Shown one piece after another: positions 1 through 11,328 of a stretch of 64,000 nt of DNA. A program made the position numbers and the translations under genes. Under the pieces are notes generated by a model. It saw nothing but the letters and a program-made list of their open reading frames with translations, had not been told where the DNA came from and did not search any database. The DNA lies in assembly GCA_028554755.1 (NCBI GenBank), contig JAPTOF010000031.1, positions 1,531,001-1,595,000 of the forward strand, written 5' to 3'. This DNA comes from Cordia subcordata. Taxonomy: Eukaryota; Streptophyta; Magnoliopsida; Boraginales; Cordiaceae. Within the stretch, counting starts at the first letter, position 1; the number at the start of each line of letters is the position of its first letter.

Positions 1-340
1 TTCAGAAGTTCGAATTCCGATATTATTCTCTGCCTTCCATCACATCGTCGCAGAAGGAAGGAATCCATCACGTGACCACACAAAAATTCGAACTTCCTAA
101 GTTCGAAATTTTGATTCCCTACCCTGCCCTCCATCACATCATCTGGGTATCGTCGTAGAAGGAATCTTGCAAACCCTAATCAAACTTCAGCCCTCTGATT
201 TCGAACTTGTGAAGTTCGAATTTTATATTCGAACTTTCATTGTTCGATTTCTAGATTTTGAAGTTCGATTAGTGTCTGCTGCATATTTTCGACCTTTTGA
301 AGTTCGATTTCGAACTTTGTTAGTTTTAGCTCAACCTTCT
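1..340. repeat. Cluster of TTCGAACTT / AAGTTCGAA dyads
   Basis: The 9-base word TTCGAACTT and its complement occur as close inverted pairs at 87-107 and 200-220, each with a 3-base spacer, and single copies of the word or variants lie around them. No convincing gene is seen. It may be part of the terminal region of the MULE that follows, but only one side is visible and no matching right-hand terminus was found near 6600-6700. Confidence 0.55.
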
Positions 341-950
341 AAAACTAAAAAAGTCTAAATATGCAATTCCCTTAAAACTGGATTATTTTTGGAAGCAAAT
401 TAAAAAATAGGGTTAAAAATAAAAATAACCCAACTTAATTGATCCATGGTCGTTGCATTAGTACTATGTTGTAGATATAACGTGTATATGTATTACTCGT
501 ATTTGATTTTTGGTTTAATTGTCAACTGAATCTGTATACGTATGGATTGTCAATTGTTTTTCAATTATTAATTTTGAATTAGCTCTAAAAAACTACCTTG
601 ACACCATTAATGCGCAAAGTAGTCCATAGCCCTACAAATATGCTGTTTCTAGAACACCATTGCTGCTGCCCTAAAGTTTTCTAAGTAATAATTAATTTTT
701 AGTTATTGTTCAAGAAATATGTGTTTGCTCTATAGAGGAGATTAGTCTCGGAAGGTCATTTGCAGCCGCGACAATTACCTTTCGAGGCCATCTGTTTTTC
801 AGTTAAAATTATTTTTAAAAAATAAAAAGATAATTTTAGCCAAGTCAAAGAAGAGTCACCCCGCCAAAAAAAAAAAGGGTCAAAGAATGGAATTTTTTTA
901 CAAATAACACAAATTAAATAATAAATTTCAAAAATAGCCTTGTTTTTGGT
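341..950. other. AT-rich intergenic DNA, nothing recognised
   Basis: No open frame with family resemblance, RNA gene or clear repeat is visible. The stretch is AT-rich with short A and T runs and separates two palindrome clusters upstream of the MULE transposase. Confidence 0.5.
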
Positions 951-1300
951 CGGGTTTCAAAAATAGCACTTTCGGTTTTTCAATAAACGAAATCAGGTAT
1001 TCAAAAAATGAAAATGTGCAAAATAGGCCCCACCCATTTTTCGGCTATTCAATAGCCGAAATCGGGTATTGAAAAACCAAAAAATTATTTTGCTATTGAA
1101 TAGATGAAAAATGGTGTGGAATATATTCCGCTTGGCAACCTGGCAGATGATTGGTTTTTGAACAGCAAATTTCGATTATTGAATAGCCGAAATTTTGTGC
1201 CGTTATTCTTACTTCCCATCAATCAATACGTGACTGACAAAGTGGCAGCCATATTCATTTTTTGAATAGCCAAAATCTATATTTCGGATATTCAACTAAC
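951..1300. repeat. Cluster of CGGCTATTCAATAGCCG-type palindromes
   Basis: A perfect 11-base inverted repeat around a single central base lies at 1039-1061 (TTTCGGCTATT, C, AATAGCCGAAA). Degenerate whole or half copies follow at about 1083-1110, 1160-1195 and 1258-1300. The cluster ends immediately upstream of the TATA box of the transposase. Repeated palindromes there could be transposase or host-factor binding sites, which is inference. Confidence 0.6.
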
Positions 1301-1320
1301 AAACTCAGCATCACAAATGG

Positions 1321-1330
1321 CTATATAAAC
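1321..1330 (+). promoter_or_regulatory. TATA box of the MULE transposase
   Basis: CTATATAAAC lies 160 bases upstream of the ATG at 1489, after the palindrome cluster and before a pyrimidine-rich stretch and an AT-rich leader. It is a good plant TATA match with sensible spacing. Confidence 0.55.
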
Positions 1331-1488
1331 CCCCTTCTCTTTCATGTTGCTTGCACACATCGCTTCGTTTTTTTTTCTTAGCATATCACTAGCAAAAAAA
1401 ACACTTGGTTATTTGTAACCCACCGAATTTTTGGTAGCAAATCCTGAAAATAATATAAATCCAAACGTAGTAACCTTTATTTTACATT

Positions 1489-4050
1489 ATGGATGCCAAA
1501 AAATCAACGGCCCTTTGGCGTCTGATGCGAGGCGCAAAGCCAAGGCGCAAAGTCAAAATAACAGAAGAAACGTCATACGATGAGTTCGTTTACAGTGTTT
1601 ATGAGAAGCCCAATTTGCGTTACGGCGTGGACAGAGTTGTGTTGCATCATCGTTTTCAATCAGCACTTATCAACTCCCAATATCTGTATTTCAGCGTTAG
1701 TGCAATCAGTTCTGATGACGAGCTACGAGACATGTACGAGATTGCTTGTCATCCCAATTACATGTGCACGGCAGATGTTTATGTGGATGTAGACACGGAT
1801 GACGTGTACATTCCCCAGACAGTCAGTGGTACTCCCTATAACGAGGGTGTCCCCGATCTGAATGGAAATTTTACATATTACCAAAACGAAGGCGACGACA
1901 TGGCGACGACTATGCTGGAGTCTTCCAACTTAAACATGACTCCTCGGGAAAGAAATAATGTGGTTGGGACATCACATGCCAGAGGCTCGCATGCGACGTT
2001 TGACTTGAATATGGACACATTTCAATCCGTGCCCGAAGAAGATGACGAGGATGTGGAGTTGAACCAACAAAATGCATGGTACAATGATGATGAATACTAT
2101 GAATATACAAACTCTAACATAGAAGGTGGTCCGAATAGTGGTGGAGTACCTACAGTGGAGGAGTTGGATAATGTTGAGTTACAAACTGTTACGCAGGAGT
2201 ACTACATGGATAGCATGGATATACCAGCAAGCAATCCCGTTTGAAACCCAGATAACAAGGAGCTTGCATTGGGCATGGTTTTTCCTACCAAAAAAGATGT
2301 GCAGCGGGTCGTATAGATGTACGCAGTTAGCATACAAAGAGAGTACTCAGTCGATCGGTCCACACCGAGCTTGTACGTCGCTTCTTGCAAGAGTAGCAGG
2401 CGCGATAATCCATGTAGATGGTACTTGCGTGCCACTAAAAAATTCACGCACCGACAATTCAAGATTACAAAGTACTGCGGGGTACACAACTGCCTAGCTT
2501 ATAACAGACGGTGTGGGCATAGAACTCTTACCTCTGATTTGGTTGGATTTATGGTAAGACATTTGATAAAACATAAACCTGATTTCGAGGTCGGTTTTGT
2601 TCGCGCTCACGTTAAGGAAGCACTCCAGGCTGATATATCTTATGGGAAGGCATGGCGTGGGCGAACTAAGGTGATCGAACTTGTATACGATGATTGGCAC
2701 ACCTCATATCAGTCCCTTCTACGGTTCTTTAGAGCTTTGAAGAGAAAGAATCCGGGGATGATCGTAACTTACAAGTTCTTTCCAGGTTCGATGGCAGAGT
2801 ACAAAATTTTCAACTATGTTTTCTGGGCTTTTACACCGTGCATCGCAGCATGGAAGCATTGTCGACCTGTGATGACGCTCGATGGTACCCACTTACGAGG
2901 CCCATATAAGGGTCATCTTCTTACGTCACTGACGACAAATGCAACAGGAAAAGTTTTACCGTTGGCATTTGCCATAGTTGATCTTTGAGACAACAAATAG
3001 TTGGGCATGGTTCCTAGGGCTTGTGCGGCAGCATTTTCTCCATGATATGGAAGAGGTTTGTTTAATATTTGATCGTCACCCAGGGATACTTACTGCTATG
3101 GAAAATATCTCGTCAGTCGGGCATTTACGTGTAAAACATCGTATTTTCCTTCGCCATCTAAAAGCAACATCATGAAGCATTGTCAAAACCAGTACATCAA
3201 AGACTTGTGTTGGATAGCTCGAAAAGAACATCAAGTTTGCAAGCATAATGCAATCATGCAAAAAATTCTTGAAGTTGACCCCACACTTGGTGGTGTTGAG
3301 AGAAAGGCGTACGACTATTTATATGAAATCGATAAGGAACTTTGGACCCTTTCTTCATATGGAGGGGCCCGTTGGGGTATACTGACGACGAACAGTGTCG
3401 AATGTTTTAATGGTGTTCTTGTTGGTGCAAGATGCTTATCGATAACTGCGTTAATCAGTCACACTTTCATAAAATTGGTAGAATACTTCTACAATCGATC
3501 CATAAATGCCAGCTATTTGGTTGGACAACAAACGCTGCTCCCAAGTAAAATAAGGGAACTTTTTGAGAAGTGGGAGTCTCATTCACACCGTCACTGTATT
3601 TTAAATTTCCACTTCCCAACTTGTACGGCACAGGTCGAGCGTTTACCAGTGTCATTCACAGAAAGACCTCCAACACAAGTTGTGAAATTCAACGAGAAGA
3701 CATGTACTTGTGGTAAATGGACAGCGTATCATGTGTCGTGTTTGCATGCACAGGCATTAGCACGTTATCTAAACAAACCAATCGATGGGTTAATACTAGA
3801 GGAATATACGGTGGCAGCATACACTGCAACATACTCAATGCCGTTTGAGCCTTTAGGACATGAGGATTACTGGCCATCAGCACCCACATGGCAACTAGTG
3901 CCCAATCCAGCACGATTGCGAGGAGAGGTAAACTAAGTGGTAGACGTATCCCCAACGAAATGGACCAGTCGGATCAAGTTGGTGCGAGAAGGTGTTCGAA
4001 TTGTCATCGAGCGAGCACAAGCTTTAAACTGTACAAGGTGATTGAACCTA
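1489..4050 (+). pseudogene. MULE transposase (mudrA-like), broken by stops and frameshifts
   Basis: Cut-and-paste transposase of the Mutator superfamily, acting in the nucleus on MULE terminal repeats. From the ATG at 1489 comes an acidic variable N-terminus (to about 2240), then a MuDR-type DNA-binding region ending in the basic stretch around 2400-2500. The DDE catalytic core has its first Asp in LDGTHLRG (codon 2881), the second in FDRHPGIL (codon 3071) and the Glu in NSVECFN (codon 3400). A SWIM zinc finger of form CxC...CxH lies at 3703-3747. A C-terminal piece with a CxxC pair (CSNC) follows in another frame after 3920. The reading frame carries stops at 2242-2244 (TGA) and 2314-2316 (TAG), shifts near 2978, returns near 3170 and shifts again near 3920. 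Domain order is complete, so this is an autonomous-type MULE that has decayed. Confidence 0.92.
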
Positions 4051-4195
4051 TGTTATTATGTCATATTTTTTAACTTGTGTTATTCATCGGTGATTAAACC
4101 TTTGCTATTTTGTAATGTTCGTTGGTGATTGAACTTTTGTTGTTATGTCATATTCATCGGTGATTGAACCTCTATTATGATGGCATATTAACCAG
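4037..4195. repeat. Short degenerate tandem repeat after the transposase
   Basis: The phrase GGTGATTGAACCT followed by a T-rich stretch and TTATGTCATATTCATC recurs starting near 4037, 4089, 4124 and 4159 (spacings about 52, 35 and 35 bases) with substitutions. It sits in the 3' flank of the transposase and covers the gap between the two convergent pseudogenes. Confidence 0.6.
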
Positions 4196-4259
4196 CTTTT
4201 GAACATTTGATATTATGTAAAATGATAAGACATGATAATAAGAAAAAAGAAATAAATAA

Positions 4260-6583
4260 TAACAAAAGTGCATCTCAATGACATGTACATATACACTCAA
4301 AACCACCCACCGATACCTAAGCCCTGCGATGTCCTGTGCCACAATCTGGAGGGTGTCCCTTCTTCTCTCGTGAGGGCTGTCGCCTGCTCGGACCCTGATC
4401 GTGCGGGGGTTTCCTCTTCTACGATCCCTGTCCAACCTGGCAGTGTCAATGATGCTCGACCTATAGAGGGTCCGGCTGGACCTGCTCGGCCTATCCCTGC
4501 TGGCCGTATGGCTGGGCCTGCTGCGTGTCGGGCTGCACCTCCGGTGGCTGTGATGGTTGAGTCTCAACCTGTGGGTCGTCATGAAGATAATCCTCAACTC
4601 ATAGCGTATCATCAGGGGGTTGCCCAATCCCTTACAGACCAGATCCACTACCAGCCTGCGCAGGTTGGATAGGCACAAATGGGGTTGTCATGAACGAGAA
4701 GAAGAGTGTTTGCTGAGCCGTCTTTGGAAGGACCCAGACGACCCCCCAACGCCCTAACTAAACGAAGATGGCTGCGCTGCATAAGCGGAGAGGCTGGGGT
4801 GGCCTGAGTGGGCTGTGTGAAGAACGGGGACAGCTGCGTGGGCTGACCCGTCTAATATGCTGGGATATTCCACTGCGTCGACGGGTAAGACCATGTGGGC
4901 GTGGGCTGTGGCGGTGTTGGCCGTGATGAAGTCAGGATATGCGGCTGCGCTGGCGGCGGGACATCGAAGTATGTGGGGGTATCGAGCACATGCTGGTACT
5001 GTGCCTGTGTCAATGTCTGCTGCATCTGGCGAGTACACAATGCATCTCTGGCCAGAAGCTTGCAGAAGAAAATGTACCCTGCGCATGCTGCTGGTACCTG
5101 TGATATAGGTAGTGATACACGGTACCCATGGTACTGGCCTGCACACAGAGCACATCATTATTACACTACATAATATTTACATCCTCGTTATTACAAAAAT
5201 CATGATGACGTTGTTATACTCTACTTACCAAGCGATCATGTCCCAGGACTGTGTCTGGTAGCTGGTATGCGTCTGCTTCGACAACAACTGACCGATGATG
5301 GTGATAGAGTGACATCGGTACCATTGCATATACTGAGACAGTGGGACTACATCTGCATTCTCCTCGATGATCACTCTCCGCTGCTAATCCCAGAGACCAC
5401 ACAACCGACCTAACTCAATAGGATCCTTTATTTTCTCTCTTCCTCGTATATGGTCCACTATCGTCAATGATAGCGGTGCATTTGGGATCGACTGGTGCAA
5501 ACCAAACTACCTCAAAACCCTGTCGGGTCTGTGATACTCAACCATCCGTCCCAAGAACAATGGGACACATGCTCTCCACCATTCAAACCCTCCATGCAAT
5601 ATAGTGGCATGGTCCATGGTGCTCATGTACAGCTTCCAATCAAACTGTGATGCCAATATTATTGCCCAAATAAGTTAAATAGTTTTTAAGTTAAAGAGTA
5701 TATGTAATATGCAGCTGGAAAAGAATATGCTTATCACACCTGATCCGGCTGCATCTTGTCCAATGCATCGCGAATCACTAACAAACCACTGTTAGCAGTA
5801 TTTCGAAACTGCTTCAGCTGCTGATATATGGCACCACGGGGCTTCGTCGGTAACCCAACCCAATTATCCTCAGCCGAGTGTGATCGCCGCGCTTGCCATG
5901 CTGGTGGTGAATGGAGTCTGGGCCTAAAAATGTCGAACCTATCAAACAGCCACCACTGCACGTAAACCAATACGTTAGTAACATTGCTATTTATAGAAAT
6001 TTTATAGATACAGTATGGAATATATATGATACCTGCATCAGACTAAAGCCGTCGCATAAATTCACTCTATCACTGTATGCACATAGATCCAACTGATGGT
6101 AGATGGATGCAAGTGCTGCAGCACCCCAATTTAACTGTCTAATATTCCCAAAGACGTGCAGCTCAGACAACCAATTCATGTCTCCCAGGTTGCCACTGGC
6201 GTCAGTGAACAGATGGCAGTTCAAGAAAGAGAATATCCACATACATCATGGAATAGTTGCTGCCACTCGACAACTGTGCGTCGCGCCTTACCGATCTCTG
6301 GCATAGGCGCACCCTGTACGGGTAAACCCCATAAGACAGCTATGTCCTGCAGTGTAATGGTGGCCTCTCCACAAGTGAGGTGGAATGTGTGAGTCTCTGC
6401 TCTCCACCGCTCAACTAGGGCAGTAAGCATAGGATAATAAAACTCTTGCCCGCCGACTGCATAGCACCCATAAAATCCTGCAGTGGCCAGTGCTTCCTGA
6501 ACACGAGGATGCTCAGGCTCGTCATATAGATGCTTATCGCATCTGGGTACTCGGACCTCCCTCATATATGTGCTGCTTGTCAT
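4260..6583 (-). pseudogene. Plant mobile domain (PMD / MAIN-like) gene, multi-exon, probably decayed
   Basis: The start is the ATG at 6583-6581. The first exon carries a strong PMD signature, including ERWRAETHTFHL and GEATITLQDIAVLWGLPVQG (about 6430-6310). The domain continues in another frame from about 6240 to a likely donor CAG|GTATCA near 6033. A second segment opens after an AG acceptor near 5957 (WWLFDRF...) and ends at a donor CAG|GTGTGA near 5733. A third covers about 5650-5229. The remainder (about 5150-4260) encodes a Pro/Gln-rich tail, as is usual for these proteins. At least one frame change (near 6230) and internal stops in the third segment argue for decay. PMD proteins act in silencing and development in plants, and many copies ride on transposons. 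This one lies tail-to-tail with the MULE transposase. Exon limits are approximate. Confidence 0.82.
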
Positions 6584-6699
6584 TAGATAAGTCCTATGCT
6601 GAGCATAGTGAACGATATGGGATTTTTACTCAAATACTAGTATCTGGGCCATAGTGTTACCTACAAACAATAAATGAATTGATTAGTAAATATATTAAT

Positions 6700-6757
6700 A
6701 AAAATTATTATGATAATAATCATAATAATACTCAAAATAATAATAACAATAATAACT

Positions 6758-6816
<59 letters not shown>

Positions 6817-6841
6817 CAGAATAGTAATAAGATTAAAAAAC

Positions 6842-6888
<47 letters not shown>

Positions 6889-7146
6889 TTAATAATGATA
6901 CAACTACTAATAATAATAATAATAAGAATAATAATACTAATAACAACAGTGAGAATGAGACTAAGAATAAAAAAACTAATAATAAAGCTAATACCAATAA
7001 AAATAATAATAAAACTACTACTACTAATAATAATAATAATAGGAAGAAAGAAGATAACTACTAAAACTACTACTATTACTACTAGTACTACTACTGCTAC
7101 TACTCAAAATAATAATAAAACAAATAATACTAATGACAACAATAAC

Positions 7147-7204
<58 letters not shown>

Positions 7205-7397
7205 GCACTAAAAAGAAGAATAATAAAAGATATTTTAATAAAAATGATAGTAATACCAATAATAGTAATAAAAAAATAATAATAACAACAACAACAACAA
7301 CAACACCAACAACAACAATAATAATAATAATAATAATAATAATTGATAATAATTATAGTAATAGCAATAATAATAATAATAATAATAATAATAATTA
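6700..7397. repeat. Long AAT/TTA trinucleotide microsatellite, interrupted
   Basis: About 700 bases made mostly of AAT/ATA/TAA triplets, with long pure runs at about 6756-6815, 6843-6885 and 7141-7203, interrupted by short ACT, AAC and AAG variants. Both strands give long apparent reading frames of Asn or Ile, which are artefacts of the triplet repeat. The pararetroviral cluster begins about 30 bases after it ends. Confidence 0.97.
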
Positions 7398-7426
7398 AAT
7401 TAATAAAAAACAATACTAAATAAACC

Positions 7427-7444
7427 CCTCAGTACGTAGTTTGG
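7427..7444 (+). mobile_element. End of B leader fused to A at the primer binding site
   Basis: The phrase CAGTACGTAGTTTGGT is the 3' end of the B leader up to the first bases of the primer binding site. It breaks off there into minus-strand A protease sequence. The fusion therefore lies at the expected minus-strand start or gap position of a pararetrovirus. Confidence 0.7.
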
Positions 7445-10069
7445 TTACCACTAGCACTTGATAAAGTATGGGTGGTTTTTTCAAAATATTTTGTAGGAAT
7501 TAATCCTTCCTGAATACAATTTAAATCTGTGCCACTGTCTATTAACGCAATTAATTCTTTTTTGTATTCATTATGTATTAAAAGATTAATTTTTACTAAC
7601 CATTTCTGAGATGTAAAACATTCCATCTTTCCTAAAAATGGTTCTAATTCTTGATTAGTACTGGATTCAGGTTGTTCAATTTTATTTTTTCCTTTATCCA
7701 ATTTATCTAATCTTTTATTTATTTCAATATTATCCTGAGTTAATTTTGTAACTTCAGTTTTCAAATTATTAACTTCCTCCTTTAAATCCTGTATAGTAGT
7801 TCTGAGAGGTTATAGAGGATTTAATATTTTGTTTTTCTTCCATTCTCTTTCTTACTTCTGATAAAGTATAAGGAATGAATTTATCTTGTTCTTGGATTGT
7901 TAATTCCTCTTCAGGTTCTTTTAATTTACCTAAAGATTCCAAGATTTTATTACGAATTTCAAAATCTTTTATTATTCTGAGTAATTCCACTATATTTTCA
8001 TTAGTTAAAACATTGATTCCATATTTCTGAATTGAGATAACAATTGATAAAAATCATTACTTTCATCTTTTTGTATAGTATTCATACAATTATCACAAGT
8101 TTTATATTCTTCTTCTGAACTATCCGTTTCAGATGTTTCAGATACCTCTGATATATATTTCAGATTATCCTCAGAGCTAGATTCCTCTGAGTCATTAAGA
8201 TCTTTTTGATCTTCTTGTTCGATTCAGAATTAAGCATTATATTCATAAGATTTTTCTTTAAATCTTCACTGAGATTTAATGCTTTTATTTTCTTTTTTAT
8301 TTTGCAGTTAGGAGCAATATGACCTATTCTGCCACATTTATAACAAACAGGGGGTTTGATTTTTGATCTAATTCTTTTTCTCCTTGTTGTTTCTTTATTT
8401 CTTTTCTGATTTTCTTTCTCCCTGTTCTAGCAGCTATTTTCTTCTGATAGACTGGAGAATTATATTTTGAATATTAGAAAACCTAGTATATTTCTTAGGT
8501 TTACTGGATTGACCCATTTCAATTCCAAATTGTTCACAGAATTGTCCTAATTGAGACTTTTCTGTTAGCTTTTGTTTTTTAATTTGTTGATTTAACTTAA
8601 TTTCATTACATAAAGCTAAACCTTCTTGCATGCATTTTCCTATTATCATGCCATATGTAAGATTATCATAATCAATAGGTGAGATTCCTATTCTAAGAGT
8701 TTTCTTTACTCTTTCCGCAAATAATTGTGGAAGACCATCTATAAATTTAGACTTCCAATGTGCCTGATTAGCATCTGGTAATTCCATTACTCTACTAAGG
8801 AATACATCCTTATACCACCTAAATGAGGTAAGAGTAGGACACTTGAGATTCAAGATTAGAGATCTTATATTCTCTGCATTTGTTGTGAATCTTCTTGTAA
8901 AATGTTCACAAATATTTATTGTTAAAGTATAAACAGCTTCCTGTTTAACTATATTATTTTCTGTTCTTGTGGTATTCAAGACAGTTTGACGTTGGGCTTC
9001 ATTGAGATAATTTTCCCACCAACCTTTAAGCTGGCACGTAACCCCTGCTATTATCATTAAAGCAATACTTTTATCCGTATTGTTATGCTGTCTACATATT
9101 GTAGCATACATCATCATTCTATGGATGGTATTATATATTTGTTGATCTGAATGGCCATCTATATTCCACTCATATATAGTCTTACCATTATAGTAAGTTT
9201 GTTCATTAGGTAATTCCTCAAACAAAACATCTTGAGGTGTCGGTCTTGGATAATAATATTTTTTCTGGACCGGTTTATTAGCAAATTTAGTATTACTCTT
9301 TATCTTATTAAGAATTTCATTGACTAATTCTTGCTGATGTATATTATCAACTAATTCTGGAACTTCTTCTTTAGTTATGACATTTAATTTGAATGCCTTA
9401 AACTTATTATCAAGAAGTTTCTCAAATTCTGAGACTTGACTTAATTTAAAATTTTTTATTTCTGGAGGAGGCTGAATTGGATTACTCCTAAATCTTGAAG
9501 TTTCTCCAATTGTATTTTCCTTATTATTACTTTTCTGTAATTTTTCCAGACTATTTTTTAAATCCATTATTATTTCATAATTTTTTAATAACCTATTATT
9601 GAGAAATAATATTTGTTCTCTTAAGGCTACTAAATACAAATTAGTAAAATTATTTTATTTTACCACATCATTTATATTTCTTCTTTGTGGCAACAAGAGT
9701 CTCATTCTCTTGCAGATTAAAGAAAGCATTAGCATATAACTTCATCTTTTCTTTATCAATTATAATGGATGAATGTGTTGGAGGATAAATTGCTTCAACT
9801 TGTTCACCATTTTTTAATTTCCAATATTTTTCTAGGACATTAATATGATCTCCTAGATATCTATATAAAAACCATGGAATAAAATCTTTTATTTCATTTA
9901 TATCTTCCAAATGGTTATAGAATTCAGTTTGAAGTATTTGCCTTTCTGCTAAATTAATATTTTTAGCAAACCAATCTCTGAAAGGTTGATATATTGGTTT
10001 TTGAAATTCAGCTTGTATTTGTTTCCTAGCTGAACTACCTGGACTGAAATCAATTTTATATTGATTCAT
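7445..10069 (-). pseudogene. Truncated capsid-protease part of A polyprotein (minus copy)
   Basis: Near-identical inverted counterpart of 19823-22460. Reading leftwards it has the shared N-terminal domain (10069-9668, with DFSPGSSARKQIQ and FRDWF), the capsid core (9639-8434), a zinc-knuckle region (about 8350-8300), a Glu/Asp-rich linker and the start of the aspartic protease, with DSGTD in place of the DSGAD of the other copy. It stops inside the protease at 7445, so RT and RNase H are absent. Frame breaks near 9680, 8450, 8220, 8020 and 7800 differ from the other copy, mostly at CAG/CTG sites, and may be sequencing artefacts. The stop between the N-terminal domain and the capsid core is present in both copies. 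Confidence 0.9.
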
Positions 10070-10521
10070 TATTAAACTGGAAAGTTTAATTCTGACTCGA
10101 TTATTTACGGTCTAAAAGTTCCTTCAGATTATCATTATAAATACCTGAGCAATATTATCTTCATTTATCTTAATTCCCTGTACTTTATGTTGCAGGTTTT
10201 CAGATTCTGTTTTAGAAGATGAACTCCCTACAGTATTGGGTAACTCAACTCTATAATCTATTGGTGAAATATACGAATGGATTGAACTAGTTCTAGAATA
10301 TCTAGATTTTCCTAGTCCTGAACTTCCACCTATTTCAGATGTACTTTTTCTATTAAACTGAATTTGAATATCTCCAGTAGATGTTTGGATTGTATCCACC
10401 AGATCTTCATTAATTAATGGTGTTGCTGGTATTACTTTTTCAGCTAACCATGTTTCTGGAAAGTTTATTTCATCCCATCTTATAGATCTACGAGTTGTTA
10501 TTTTAGATCTATTAAAATTAG
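10070..10521 (-). pseudogene. C-terminal part of A movement protein (minus copy)
   Basis: Reading leftwards it matches 19380-19820, the Ser-rich C-terminal tail of the movement-protein ORF. The match ends at 10521, where plus-strand B sequence takes over. Its last codons differ from the other copy at a CAG and a CTG site (about 10085-10115). Only the tail after the transport domain is present, so it is non-functional. Confidence 0.8.
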
Positions 10522-10722
10522 GTTCAAGAAAATCTTGAAAAGATTTCTAATATATTTTATAAGTTATTTTCACTTATAACGTGAAATTTCAGAAATCAAA
10601 AGTTGATTGAAAATCTAAATAAAGATTTTGATTTTGATTTATTTTCAATATTCATTTGTGAAAAGAATGAATGATTTGAAAAGTTTAATCCAAAGATTAT
10701 AAGTCTTGAAAAATTCTATAAA
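10522..10722 (+). mobile_element. Internal B fragment, plus orientation
   Basis: Matches B1 at about 14327-14525 (hairpin-rich non-coding part). It is joined to the B leader at 10717-10723 across the shared word CTATAAAA, which in the intact element is the TATA region. The promoter proper is thus missing upstream of this leader. Confidence 0.85.
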
Positions 10723-11230
10723 ATTGTAAGTAGGAGAGGAGAAGGAAGAGAAAAAAGAGAAAAAAGAGAGAAATTGTAAATTTTTATTTCTCAATAATAT
10801 TTTGAAATTTTGAAAATATTTTGTTCATGATCTGCCCTAATATGGGGTAGAGATCAGGATGGATTATGGTAATATCAACATACCATAGTAGCGTGCTTTA
10901 AGCTATATTACTCAGACCTTGAGGATAACTCTCAAATACTCCGCTGTCATGATTATTTCTTGAGAGTAGGATATATTTCTTGATAACAACAAGATCTTAG
11001 CATGCCTTATATACATGTACGTCTCGATGGAATAATTGCCCAGTTGCCATTGTTGTTGTTTGAAAAGGCGTTTGAAGGGCTGAAAGGTTCCGCAGAGAAA
11101 TATTTGTATGATGGCTGTAAGTTCCTTCGATCTAGTTGTTAACCAGAAATAGAGCTTAAGCTTAAGGGCTAATCTATGTCCGCGGCTGAAAGATATTTGC
11201 GGCTTATCATCTGGGCCTCAGTACGTAGTT
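10723..11230 (+). promoter_or_regulatory. B leader (R-like region to primer binding site)
   Basis: Starts GTAAGTAGGAGAGG just after the normal TATA position. It has an A/G-rich stretch, the hairpin TATGGTA...TACCATA, several short upstream frames, and the 12-base palindrome CTTAAGCTTAAG shortly before the primer site. A long, structured leader with small ORFs is typical of caulimovirid pregenomic RNA. Confidence 0.8.
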
Positions 11231-11247
11231 TGGTATCAAAGCCATGG
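11231..11247 (+). promoter_or_regulatory. tRNA-iMet primer binding site, B copy 1
   Basis: TGGTATCAAAGCCATGG. It matches the 3' end of plant initiator Met tRNA apart from a G-to-A change at 11239; other copies in the window read TGGTATCAGAGCC. It primes minus-strand DNA synthesis in caulimovirids. Confidence 0.85.
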
Positions 11248-11328
11248 AAACATGATCTGTAAGGTATGTTGTTATGATATTTTGCTATTGCTTTAATCCA
11301 TCTGTGTTTTTGATTGAAAAATTTGATC

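Noticed and set aside
167..358. A 63-codon frame rich in Phe and Val
   Set aside because: It is a translation of the TTCGAA dyad cluster, starts with ATG only by chance and has no protein-like features.
2126..2497. Alternative frames over the transposase N-terminus
   Set aside because: Overlap the MuDR DNA-binding region in another frame and show no family resemblance.
4268..5173. Several plus- and minus-strand frames of 60-130 codons in the GC-richer stretch
   Set aside because: They are shadows of the Pro/Gln-rich tail of the minus-strand PMD gene.
6679..7413. Long open frames of poly-Asn or poly-Ile on both strands
   Set aside because: They are translations of the AAT/TTA microsatellite; any frame is open and there is no protein-like content.
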